This document shows, piece after piece, positions 36,006-46,269 of a stretch of DNA of 64,000 nucleotides. Both the position numbers and the translations under genes were made by a program. The stretch is from the NCBI GenBank assembly GCA_032622095.1, contig CP136066.1, positions 11,121,784 through 11,185,783 on the forward strand, written 5' to 3'. Origin of the DNA: Siphonodentalium dalli. Its lineage: Eukaryota > Mollusca > Scaphopoda > Gadilida > Siphonodentaliidae. The notes under the pieces are model-generated. The model searched no databases, was not told the origin of the DNA, and saw only the letters and a list, made by a program, of their open reading frames with translations. How positions within the stretch are numbered: the first letter of the stretch is position 1; the number at the start of each line of letters is the position of its first letter.

Positions 36006-37060
36006 TATTTAAGTCAGGACTGGTGTGAAAATTTTAGCTACCCCCTCCTGTTTCATAACTCGTACCACGACAGTACAGTCATGGTACCATGCATGCTATG
36101 CCATGCATGCATAATATTACTGTTGAAACTATAATATTTTATATCAATCATGATCTAAGCGTCATGATACCTATCAGATTATAAAGGAATTAATTGTGCT
36201 TGTAACACGTTATATTAACAATATATTAATGCCTATTTACAAACGACAAACGACAACCTATTCTATATATACATTGAAAAAGTTGTTTTGTTAACGATAA
36301 CCTATTAATACCTATTCACAAACAACATTGTGGTTGCTTTATTAGGATTCATAGTCGTTCTAGCCACTGGGCCACGCGCGACATTGTCAATTTTAAGGGT
36401 GGAGGAAAGACCGCGCGGGTCTTGATTTCGCCGAGATATATAGTCCCGCTGCGTATGGGGGCGCCGATCCCCGGAAAGCAACTCACAAACTTGCTCAGCA
36501 ATATACCGACTGGACCACGGGGGGGGGGGACTCCAACAAACGACAACCTATTTTATCTATACATTTAAAAAATTGTTTCATTACTCTATATATTGCCTAT
36601 TTCAAATATCTATATATTACCCTGTTCCAATAATAAACTGTTGACTATGATTATCTAATTAACGATACTATATCCACAGCCACCCCCACCCCACCCGGAT
36701 ATTACCCACTGTCCGCGTTTCATATACCGTAAACAAGCTTTCTATGATATATTCACGGCACATGACATGTTCAAATTATAAACATTTCTTTGCTGACGTT
36801 CGTGTCTATACTCATCATGACATCAATTACTATTCCTTGGTTTGGTATTTAAGTCAGGACTGGTGTGGAAATTTTAGCTGCCCCTCCTGTTTCATAACTC
36901 GTACCACGACAGTATACAGTCATGCGTGGTACCATGTATGCTATGTCATGCATGCATAATATTACTGTTGAAACGATAATATTTGATATCAATCATGATC
37001 TAAGCGTCATGATATCTATCAGATTATAAAGAAATTAATTGTGTTTGCAACACGTTATAG
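36006..37060. repeat. 840-bp tandem duplication: rest of copy 1 and copy 2 (left arm)
   Basis: From 36006 to about 36220 the sequence is the remainder of copy 1 beyond the LINE (GGTATTTAAGTCAGGACTGG onward). Copy 2 (about 36220-37060) is uninterrupted and shows the empty LINE site near 36835-36845. The duplicated DNA contains a poly-G run and a hairpin-prone GC patch (GACCGCGCGGGTC). On the minus strand, TGGTCCAGTCGG followed ~47 bp later by GGATCGGCGCC resembles the A and B boxes of a tRNA-type promoter. Confidence 0.75.
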
Positions 37061-37070
37061 CGAGCCCGAA

Positions 37071-37093
37071 ACGAGACCCCGCAGGGGTCTCGT
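37071..37093. repeat. GC-rich perfect hairpin
   Basis: ACGAGACCCC and GGGGTCTCGT form a 10-bp stem around a 3-base loop. It sits exactly at the outer edge of the 840-bp duplication. Mirrored in the right arm near 59873-59895. Confidence 0.6.
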
Positions 37094-37207
37094 TCGCGAG
37101 CGATAAGCATATACGTGTATGCGAGATCTACCCTATACTATTCGATGTTTTGGCGGGAAATCTATAAATAGACTATATATATAGTATATATGGTAATTTA
37201 TTACTAA

Positions 37208-37390
37208 ATATAGATGTCGGAGACCCACGAACCTACTTCGTGATGTTGTCGGAGACCCACTAACCTACTTCGTGATTTTCTCGGTTTTCCGAAGTTCTAT
37301 GTCGCTGACCAATCAAAATTAACATTACTGATCAATTACCAATCAAAATTAACGTTACTTATTAATTACTATGGTTGACTTTGACTCCAT
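37208..37390 (+). repeat. Two short tandem duplications (~32 bp each)
   Basis: GTCGGAGACCCAC.AACCTACTTCGTGAT occurs twice in a row (about 37214-37277). ACCAATCAAAATTAAC then occurs twice (about 37308-37370). Both pairs recur in the right arm at about 59596-59758. Confidence 0.7.
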
Positions 37391-38054
37391 TTCCATTGCT
37401 CGAGTTCCACCTCGAATTTCATAATAATTAGCATAACTGATTACAGTGGCCATGAGCGAATATAAATGTCTTTTTCAGCAAAGGTGAGTTATACTCCATT
37501 ACATAGTAAATACCATGAACATGAATGGCGAAACATATTGTAAATTTGCTGACGATATGTTTCATAAAATTTATCAAAAACGTCAAAACTACAAAAGACG
37601 AAAAGTGCTGAAATTCGGAAACGGGAATTGTAAAAGTTTTGTCTACTTATTTCATTCAATTATTAAAACTGTTTGCCTCAAAACACAATTCTAGTTTTCA
37701 TCTTGGACATTTGGAGCTTGGCTTTAAATTTCTATCGATGTTTTCGCCTAGAACATTGATGGAGGATTGTCAAAGCTCGAAGCCGACAAACGAAAATTCA
37801 AACTTCAGAGCGATACACTTTCAGCTGTTTCCCTTTAAATTTAAAATGAACGGTTGCCAAGGAAATCCATTGTACTGCTCGTCGTAACATCGGCGAGAAA
37901 AAAAATAGTTCCCAACATTTTAATCATTTGAGTCATTATATTCACAAAATAAAGACAGAATATAAATTATGTGATTATAATTATTGATGACTGGTTGACA
38001 ATTTATGTATTTGTATAACGAGCGAATGAAATTACGAGTTTGTTTTGAATTAGT

Positions 38055-38135
38055 GTCGGCGCACACGATCCCGGTTGTTCCCGGTTTACCCCGCAGCTGG
38101 GTAAAACGGGGACAACCGGGATCGTGTGCGCCGAC
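38055..38135. mobile_element. Hairpin MITE, family H1 copy 1 (left arm)
   Basis: An 81-bp near-perfect hairpin. GTCGGCGCACACGATCCCGG and TTGT pair with ACAA and CCGGGATCGTGTGCGCCGAC, and the inner part (GGTTTACCCC / GGGTAAAAC) also pairs imperfectly. It is non-coding. Its sequence relationship to 38668-38763 shows that this is a small family. Confidence 0.7.
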
Positions 38136-38142
38136 GCTTTGG

Positions 38143-38212
38143 GCCGGTTTTTGTCGGATCCGATTTAACCGGACCGATCAAACTGAGTTTGATTTCATCC
38201 GGAAAAACCGGC
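38143..38212. repeat. Second hairpin abutting the H1 MITE (left arm)
   Basis: GCCGGTTTTTGTCGGAT pairs imperfectly with ATCCGGAAAAACCGGC. The middle (ATCAAACTGAGTTTGAT) is itself a palindrome. Only 7 bp separate it from the preceding hairpin, so the two may be one compound element. Confidence 0.55.
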
Positions 38213-38667
38213 TCGTGACGATGGCAACGCGCGTGTTTTGCTTGTCACATGACCAAAACATCATTCAAAATGTCGGAATAGTTAGCAGCGACCGCTATTC
38301 GAAAATTATGTCTAGAATTCTGATAAATCGACAAGTAACAACTGCTGGTAGACCTATGGGCAGAAAATAGGTGCGCGTATATGGTAATCGCAACAAGAGG
38401 GCGGTAGCTGTGGAAAGGTAGTTTACGCCAATTTACGGCTATTGGCAGTATTCACAGTATTTCCCGTGACCTCAAATTCAATATATTATTATTAATAGTA
38501 TATATTCATTCAGTTTATTATTAATAAATATTAGTCTCTATAAATACATATTAATATAAATCACCACGACTAGCTATAGTAAATGTCTAGATCGGCTGAC
38601 CACACCAGTTGGCTATTTACTACAGTGACCATCTATAGGCATAGCATGCATATGACGGGAGTGAAAA

Positions 38668-38763
38668 TCGGACTCGTGTGCGCTGAACCCCCCGATTTTA
38701 TCGGGCCCGATTTATCCCGCAGCCGGATTTACCGGACACAATCGGGATCGTGTGCGCCGACAC
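38668..38763. mobile_element. Hairpin MITE, family H1 copy 2 (left arm)
   Basis: A diverged relative of the 38055 hairpin. The left end CGGACTCGTGTGCGCTGA pairs with the right end ATCGGGATCGTGTGCGCCGA only as a family-type match, while inner CCCGATTTTATCGGG and CCCGATTTATCCCG segments fold on each other. Mirrored at 58203-58299. Confidence 0.6.
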
Positions 38764-39401
38764 TTAGGCTAGTAGTAATTGTACGCAAAAATAGTCCGGT
38801 GATAACATTACAAAAAAATCTAAATAATGGGTGCTGAATACGTGTACGATAATCGGATCAGTTAATAACAATAGAAAGAACATCCATAGTTGCCCAGACG
38901 GAGTATATGCATAGCACCGAGGTAAGCATTATGTGCCGAGTTACGAATACCAGTTGAACAACATATTTGATACCAAATTTTAGACAGAGAAGTCACAAGG
39001 TCACGTAGTACATGACCGCTTTCGCAGATTGCTGCTTATACGCACTACGTTCATGACTGAACTAAAGGTCACGGTGTTCAAAATCAAAGGTGCAAAGGTT
39101 GCCGACCATTTTCGCACAAAAAATCACAAATGCCTTCGTTTCTCACGATGAACTAGATATAATATTTGATGCAAAATAGCATGACAATATGAAAATCGGT
39201 ATTAAAACAGAAGTTTATCAAACTTTAATCATATTGACATTATTGTTGGAAATTAATATATTCCTAATTTCGCGGCATCTGTATATAATATAGTGTATTC
39301 TGTGTCTGTTGATATTTCACAAATTTTCAGTGCAGCAACAAATTCTGGTTATAGACAACAATGGTCCAGGTGCTACCACGACCGCATAACTTCACAGTGT
39401 A

Positions 39402-39771
39402 CCACGCTGGACAAAACAAGTGTCTATTGGCACCGCGGTGTATTTGCCGTTCGGCCGCTGTGTCAGAGTTAGTAACTGCAGTTCAGCACCGCGGCCGAAC
39501 GGCAAGTACACTGCGGCCAAACGGCAAGTTCACTGCGGCCAAAAGGCAACTACCCTCGCGGTCGAATGGCATGTACACCGTGGTTATATTTCTGGTTTGT
39601 ATTGTCTTTTTTCAGTTTGATGAAAATACACAGTGGCAACTACACCATGCCGAATTGCAATTACACCTCGGCCCAACTGTAGTTAGCTGGTGGAGCCACA
39701 GTGTAGTTGCATTTCGGCCGCGGTGGCAACACTCACCGCAGTTAAGTGGACACTTGTTTTGTCCAGCAGGG
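39402..39771 (+). mobile_element. Tc1/mariner-type MITE, copy 1 (left arm)
   Basis: A ~370-bp element bounded by terminal inverted repeats of the type CCCTGCTGGACAAAACAAG and its complement, flanked by TA on both sides. The interior is built of ~24-bp words (GCGGCCGAACGGCAAGTACA) in both orientations, with a unique TTTCTGGTTTGTAT centre. It has no transposase frame, so it would depend on one supplied elsewhere. The 147-codon open frame across it is repeat read-through. Confidence 0.85.
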
Positions 39772-40004
39772 TACATCTACGGTATAAGTTATATAACCAC
39801 GTAGTGACTCAAGTTCAGTTCTTTAACATGCACACCGATGCATATACATGTACGCAGTTCTTGGAAATTTGTGTCAAAATTTGACAAAAAAAACCTGGGA
39901 AAAAAAAGATATCCCCACCCCTATTTATTATTATCCTATTGACAAGTACAAAAGATGCGCGAAGGGAAGGGCTTCACGAAATTTATGATTTCATGCAATT
40001 CGTA

Positions 40005-40095
40005 TGTAGCAAATTTAGTGGGCGGGGCCAAACTTTAACACTGAGGCCTATGGAAACAATTTGGTACAAGTACATAGTTCCTTCTAACCTAAAGC
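40005..40095 (+). repeat. Dispersed ~90-bp repeat (left arm)
   Basis: GTAGCAAATTTAGTGGGC, GGGGCCAAACTTTAACACTG, AGGCC and TAGTTCCTTCTAACCTAAA recur in order at 42430-42510. Related surrounding words (ACGAGTCATTTTGGGGTCA followed by TGGC..CCAT..TTGGATTT) occur twice, at about 42200 and 42525. This points to a broken-up longer repeat. Confidence 0.55.
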
Positions 40096-40672
40096 ACAAA
40101 AAATCAAGTTTTTCGTATTTCGGCCTACCGGTATGTTGGAATATAATCTAATCGTTGTTGTCAGTTTGGCATACATACATGTAGTTAGACATTATACTAC
40201 ACCAGATTTTGATTTTATGGCCATTTTTCGCGGTGTGGAGAATATTTGCACCTAATGACCTCAGTGAGATTTTCGCACATTTATCACCAAATGTTCTGTA
40301 TCTGGTGTGCTCATTTAAGTGAGGAACCACTTCACATCGATATCTTAATATCTATTGGTGGATAACTGACTATCGAAAAATACTCGATATCCCGAACAGT
40401 TTTAACCTTGTAGCTGCCAACTTGTCGACCACATGGAAATTCATAGCTTCCAGGTACGGGGGGGTGTTATAAAAATCTGCCATTTTATTCAGAAACCCGG
40501 GAAGTTCAGTGTTTAACGAAGCATATAATCTGAAAGAGGATTAACACACATTGTCTATGTCGTTCAGTGCCTGTGCACCGTGGACATTAAAGGCATCTTC
40601 TGCTCGATTAATGATTATTTGTTACCCAAATTTCCACCGATTTTGAGACATTTTCCAAATAAGGTACTAGTA

Positions 40673-41427
40673 CCCTGCTGGACAAAACAAGTGTCCATTG
40701 GCACCGCGGTGTATTTGCCGTTCGGCTGCGGTGTCAGAGTTTGTAACTGCAGTTGGGCACCGTGGCTGAACGGCAAGTACACCGCAGCCGAACAGCAAGT
40801 ACACTGCGGCCGAAAGGCAAGTACACCGCGGCCGAACGGCATGTACACCGTGGTTAGATTTCTGGTTTGTATCGTTTTTTTTCTTCAGTTTAATGGACGT
40901 ACACCGCGGCAACTACACCATGGTTGAACGGCAAGTACCCTGCTTGACAAAACAAGGGTCCACCTAACCGCGGTGCAGTTAGCGTTGCCAACGTGGCTGA
41001 AATGCAACTACACTGCGGCTCCACCGGCTAACTACAGTTGGGCCGCGGTGTACTTGCCGTTCGGCCATGGTGTAATTGCCGCGGTGTACGTTCATTAAAC
41101 TGAAAAAAGACGATACAAACCAGAAATCTAACCATGGTGTACATGCCGTTCGGCTGCGGTGTAGTTGCCTTTCGGCCGCAGTGTACTTGCTGTTGGGCCA
41201 CAGTGTACTTGCCGTTCGGCCGCGGTGCTCAACTGCAGTTACAAACTCTGACACCGCGGCCGAACGGCAAATACACCGCGGTGCCAATGGACACTTGTTT
41301 TGTCCAGCGGGGTACACCGCGGCCCAACTGTAGTTAGCCGGCTGAGCTGCGGTGTAGTTGCATTTCAGCTGCGGTTGCAACGCTAACCGCACCGCGGTTA
41401 AGTGGACACTTGTTTTGTCCAGCAGGG
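40673..41427 (+). mobile_element. Tc1/mariner-type MITE, copy 2, interrupted by copy 3 (left arm)
   Basis: The 5' part is 40673-40935 and the 3' part 41315-41427, with TA at 40671-40672 and 41428-41429. The two halves join colinearly with copy 1 once the internal 40936-41314 block is set aside, so copy 3 inserted into copy 2. Confidence 0.85.
40938..41312 (-). mobile_element. Tc1/mariner-type MITE, copy 3, nested in copy 2 (left arm)
   Basis: A 375-bp element in reverse orientation, flanked by TA at 40936-40937 and 41313-41314. Copy 2 has a single TA at the corresponding place by comparison with copy 1, so this is a TA target-site duplication. That is the signature of Tc1/mariner transposition and confirms the element's true ends. 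The 193-codon open frame over this region is read-through. Confidence 0.85.
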
Positions 41428-41836
41428 TATGTGGTGACCACGAGGCATCCATCATTTTTAATGTTGAACTGCAGACGATACTGATCAATTCCCGAATATT
41501 ACTTCTTTGATTAATGAACGGACATTCCCATAATTGCCGATGGCAAGGACAAATTTCCATCGAAATTTTCCTGGTAAATCAGGGGGGTGGGGTTGGAAAT
41601 ATTTTTCAGGCATGTATGCTGATTGTTTTCTTTCGACCCTTCTTGGGGACCCACCCACCCCGCGTCCAAAATTTGTTCTGTTTTCGGCAGTTTTTGCCGA
41701 CCATTCTTGGACACCCACCCCCTTAACACTAACAGAGATTTGCAGAGCCCCTGGGGGGGGGAATTCACTGTAAACAGCTGTATATGAATTTCTGTGCATA
41801 CTATTAGTCATGGATGTTAACATTGACATGTAAATA

Positions 41837-42195
41837 CCCTGTTGGACAAAAAAAAAGTGTCCATTGGCACCGTAGTGTATTTGCCGTTCAGCCTCTGTGT
41901 CAGAGTTTGTAACTGCAGTTGAGCACCGCGGCTGAACGGCAAGTACACCCAGACACTGCGGCAAAACAGCAAGTTCACTGCAACTTCCCTCGCAGTCTAA
42001 TGGCATGTACACCGTGGTTAGATTTCTGGTTTGTATTGTCTTTTTTCAGTTTGATGAAAGTACACTGTGGTAACTACACCATGCTGAATGGCAATTATAC
42101 CGCTGCCCAACTGTAATTAGCCGGTGGAGCCGCAGTGTAGTTGCATTTCGGCCGCGGTGGCAACGCTAACCGCACCGCAGTTTTGTCCAGCAGGG
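41837..42195 (+). mobile_element. Tc1/mariner-type MITE, copy 4 (left arm)
   Basis: Ends CCCTGTTGGACAAAAAAAAA on the left and TTTTGTCCAGCAGGG on the right, flanked by TA at 41835-41836 and 42196-42197. It is shorter and more diverged than the others, with the ACTTG part of the right terminal repeat lost. Confidence 0.8.
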
Positions 42196-43109
42196 TAGGA
42201 ACGAGTCATTTTGGGGTCATTCGGCCAAAAAAACAATGGCTGCCAGTGGCTATGTTGGATTTCAAAATTCGACCATTAGCATGGGCTACAGGCTACATAT
42301 ATACTGTTTGTCTGATCTGACATCATGAAATTTGTCATTTAGGTTAATATTAACATATAGATGTGTTTTAAGCCAAACTCATTGCAAAAACAGTCAAAAA
42401 GACTTGCCGGAAAAATATTTTTGAGCCGCTGTAGCAAATTTAGTGGGCAGGGCCAAACTTCAACACTGAGGCCTTTTAGGCCCATTTAGTTCCTTCTAAC
42501 CTAAACATTGACATGTAGAAGGGAACGAGTCATTTTGGGGTCAATCGCCAATAAAACATGGCCGCTGGCAGCCATCTTGGATTTTGCTCTTTGCATGACT
42601 AAATTGTTTGGCGCCGGCTACATGTTGTTCCTTTGGTCGGATAATTCTAAAAAATAAGTCATAGCTGTTAAAGGTACTCAATCCGATCAGACCCTCATAA
42701 ATTACTAAATTATATTTCTTTGTCTTCGGGGGTAAACAAAATATTTGATTGGAGTCCAAGGAACCTACGTGTACCCATCAACGCTCAGAATGATCAGATA
42801 TCAATTTTTGAAGTTTTGTTATTTCTATTGTTTCTGGCCCAGAAACACGCCATCAAAAGGATGGTCTCGGTCAAAATTGCGTTATTATTACCACTTGATT
42901 TTAGAGTTATCCATCTTCGTCCGTTTGAATAAGTGTTTCTGGAGCAATTATTAGTACACATCTCGAGAAATAACAAACTTCAAAAATCAATATCTGATCA
43001 CTCTGAGATTTGATGGGCGAGTAATTTAGGGGCGCTTAATCGGACTGAGTACGGTACCTTTAACATTGACATGTGTGGTAGATGTCTAAGAAGAATTTGG
43101 TTCTATATC

Positions 43110-43519
43110 TCATATATATTTTGAAGACCTCTGTTTGTCTGTCTGTCTGTATGTATGTTTGTTTGTCTGTCATTGATACAAATCTACGATTCTCGACCGA
43201 TCGCGACGAAACTTGGTACGTGTGTGTAGTTTGACCAGGCGGTGGACGTTGTTGTATTGGCGAGCCCGTGCGGCGCCCGTGTCGCGCATGCGCAGACGAG
43301 ATCTCGGAAACGGGTGGAGCTATCGACTTGAAATTTGGTACCGGGTATGTGAATGTATCTTGCCCCGGATACGAATTTTATCGGGTCGTCGAGCCCGTGC
43401 GACGCCACCTTCGCGCATGCGCATACCAGATCTCGGAAACAGGTAGAGCTATCGACTTGAAATTTGGTTTTTCAATAGCCCGGATGAATAGCCCGGACAA
43501 CGTCGGGCTCACCGGCTAG
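43110..43519 (+). mobile_element. Helitron-like B element (left arm)
   Basis: Starts TCATATATATTTTGAAGACC, carries a GTCT/GTAT/GTTT microsatellite, then two ~120-bp subrepeats with GCGCATGCGCA, and ends with a GC hairpin plus CTAG (43516-43519). It is the same family as the B elements at 12-25 kb, about 18 kb away. A partial internal duplication lies just before the 3' end (AATAGCCCGGA occurs twice). Confidence 0.8.
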
Positions 43520-44422
43520 TCTATTATATATTTTGGAAGATCTGTTTGTTTGTTTGTTTGTGTGTAGTCGATGAACTCGAAAACGGCGGACCCGATTTCG
43601 ATGAAACTTGGTATGTGGGGGTATTTTCGGGCCAGGGGTAACATAGGCCTATTGATTTTCAGATCCGAGGTCAACTTTTCACGTGCCGAGGTCAAATCTG
43701 TTTTTACGCTGTGTTACGGGACTTTCATTTGAGTTCGGTGCTTACAAATCGATTCGAAACAGCGCGAATAATAAAATGCCAGTCATAATAATGACACTGT
43801 GAGAATCTTTCGTGTTTCCTCTTTCCAACGATATATAATGCGTATGTATCCGTTTTAGTTATCTGCCTCAATTATCAAGAAGAAGTGGTACTATCTTCCA
43901 TCAGGATAAAAACAATGCGTAACTTCTATGACGTCGTTAGAGGTCATAACGTTAACGCTTAACCGGCCGATGCATTTGACTGTTTCAGACGTCTTGGCGA
44001 TATCTCGTGCACCGATGGTAATTTATCTTTACATTGAAACTTGATAATTAATGAGGGTGTGTATATGAGGCGCGTTTATATACTTGAGTGGAAATCAAAT
44101 CGGGTTAAACTGGCGGATTTTTACGGACGAAATTTGATGCATAGGGTATCTCGGTATCCGCTGGGCCGATTTCCCGGTATCCGCTGGGCCGATTTCCACC
44201 ATTTTTGGGGTGTTGGTGTTTGACCCCACCTGACCTTGACCTTCAAAATGGTCAATTCAAGGTCAAATCGGGTAAAACCGGATGGATTTCGACGGGTACT
44301 TTTATCGGGTACTTTTGTTCGGGCACTGTTTTGGACAGGTCAAATCGTGACCCCACTTGACCTTGGCCTTCAAAATAGACAATTCAAGGTCAAAGCCCGG
44401 ACGAAGTCGGGTCACCTTCTAG
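43520..44422 (+). mobile_element. Helitron-like C element (left arm)
   Basis: Begins TCTATTATATATTTTGGAAG directly after the CTAG of the B element and ends CTAG at 44419-44422. It has the unique C-type middle (GAGGTCAACTTTTCACGTG onward) but finishes with an A-type tail (GGTAAAACCGGATGGATTTC onward), so it is a C/A chimera compared with the array elements. Confidence 0.8.
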
Positions 44423-44454
44423 TATTGATATAATACCACTCATGTTGGTACTAT

Positions 44455-44580
44455 CCACTCTCGGAACCTAAATGTTACCCACGTGACGGCATCACGTGAT
44501 AATTTATTTGGTACTAGGCTATCTCGGAACCCAAGTGTTACCCACATGATGGCATCACGTGATAATTTATTTGGTACTAG
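44455..44580 (+). repeat. 63-bp direct duplication, two copies (left arm only)
   Basis: GGCATCACGTGATAATTTAT, TTGGTACTAG and CTCGGAACC.AA.TGTTACCC occur twice in tandem. The right arm has only one copy (about 52219-52300). Confidence 0.85.
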
Positions 44581-46269
44581 CCGATCTCGATAAAATGGCG
44601 GCGTCCAGCCACTTCAAGTTGAGGCGATTGAGATTTTATTTTACAGTATATAAACAAACAAACATCAGGCTTAGACATTTTATGTTGGAATCGATCTCGG
44701 ACTCGACTTACATGCTGTAGCATATGTCGGTTTAGGTACGTTGTTCGCTCGCTGGGTGGATTTAAGATTAGGGAAGTAACTTCTCTGAAATTCATCAACA
44801 TATTTTTTGTGTGTGTGAAATTGGACCTAACTGGCTTCTCAATAACCTAGAATATTGTCAGCACTGTGTGGATTATGGTTGTACATGGACGGGACAAGAT
44901 GATATATAACCTCCGAAAAAATAACGGGCGTTAACATTATTGAAAGCAGCAATTTTCGGTGAACTGAGACAGACCAAGTTCAAAAGTCATTGAGTGCAGT
45001 GGGGTTACATGTTGCATGCACAACAGTATTATGAATTACAAAAGACAGATACTTAAGTTTCACATCGTTATAAACCGCCCAATTAACTCACAAGAGTCAA
45101 CCACTGGTGACTATGATTACGAGACATCCAATTCTGTAGAAATTAGTCAGAGTTATTACGTCACAGATCAGTCATGACTCATGAGTCAGTAACAAGTTTA
45201 CGGAGTCTGCTATTCTTTTGATCGAAACGCCTGTGATGCTGTGATTTTGTTCTGATATATTTATGGAATGGTGGATAATCTCGGAGATACGGATCCAATT
45301 CTGGGACACATGTTATAGCTGAATCAATCGCAAGCTTTTAGTAACGTACTACAGCTACACTCTAATTAATCATCCCCCTTTAACAAGGTTGTATGGTGTT
45401 AATGACACCGGTTATACCATACCGCCGTTCAATCATGGTCAAGTGGTTGATATGTGGCAACCGCAGATAATCTTTATACAGTCTTATGAATAATATTTTG
45501 CGACCACTGTACTCCGCACTAATTTTTCACATGGACACCTTGTAAACATCCAGTCCAGCTTTTCATCAGCGCCATGCACCATATTAACTATACACAAAAC
45601 AATATTTCAATTAATAATTTGTTTACGGTTTAATTAACATTAAAAGTTGGTCACTGACCGACATTCGCAACTACATGTACTGGTAATATCGGTGGCCAAT
45701 GTCGTTAGGGGGGTCAATTAGAGCTTAGCTGTATACATACATGAACATGTAGACCATTCCAATGTCCAGATGCTTCATGTTCTTATCAAAACATGTCTGG
45801 CTACATGTGTGGTTATCATTCTGAGCGATTCGGCCATTTCCGCTTTGCTAGGAAATAACCTCATCCATAACTGGAAACCATATTAGCGAAATTCTACATT
45901 ATATGGCTCTGGTGATCAGGCAATGCCATTGACTTGTTGACGCATAGATGCGAATGGAGAATAATTTATTAACTATGGCTTTACCAAACTTTATCATATA
46001 TTAAATACATTAAACTCTCTTTGTGTTACATGTATCTTAGTATTTGTTCATTTACTGATACAGCGCATTGGAAGTGTACGATAAGCAAAACACTGAACAC
46101 CGTGGCAATTTTTTGGGAGAGTGATAATAATTCTGGTAACCCATTCAACAACTCCTTGTAGCGAGGACTAGTGAGCGCTATAGCGGTATTTTTCAAACAG
46201 TTTTAATTAACCAAAGTTAATGGTCTCCCCATTTTTGAGTATTTTGCTTATCGCACACTATTTACAAAG
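44581..46269. other. Palindrome arm DNA with no recognised feature (left arm)
   Basis: No gene or repeat family is recognised. It matches 50533-52217 in inverted orientation almost base for base. Confidence 0.4.

Noticed and set aside
38055-38135. Transcription terminator
   Set aside because: It is a strong hairpin, but in animal DNA without an adjacent gene or U tract; the sister copy and family resemblance favour a MITE.
39361-39804. 147-codon open frame, and the 193- and 175-codon frames at 40979-41560 and 41485-42012
   Set aside because: They lie on the Tc1/mariner-type MITEs and their flanks and change with element boundaries; their Arg/Pro/Thr/Ala-rich translation is that of the 24-bp repeat.
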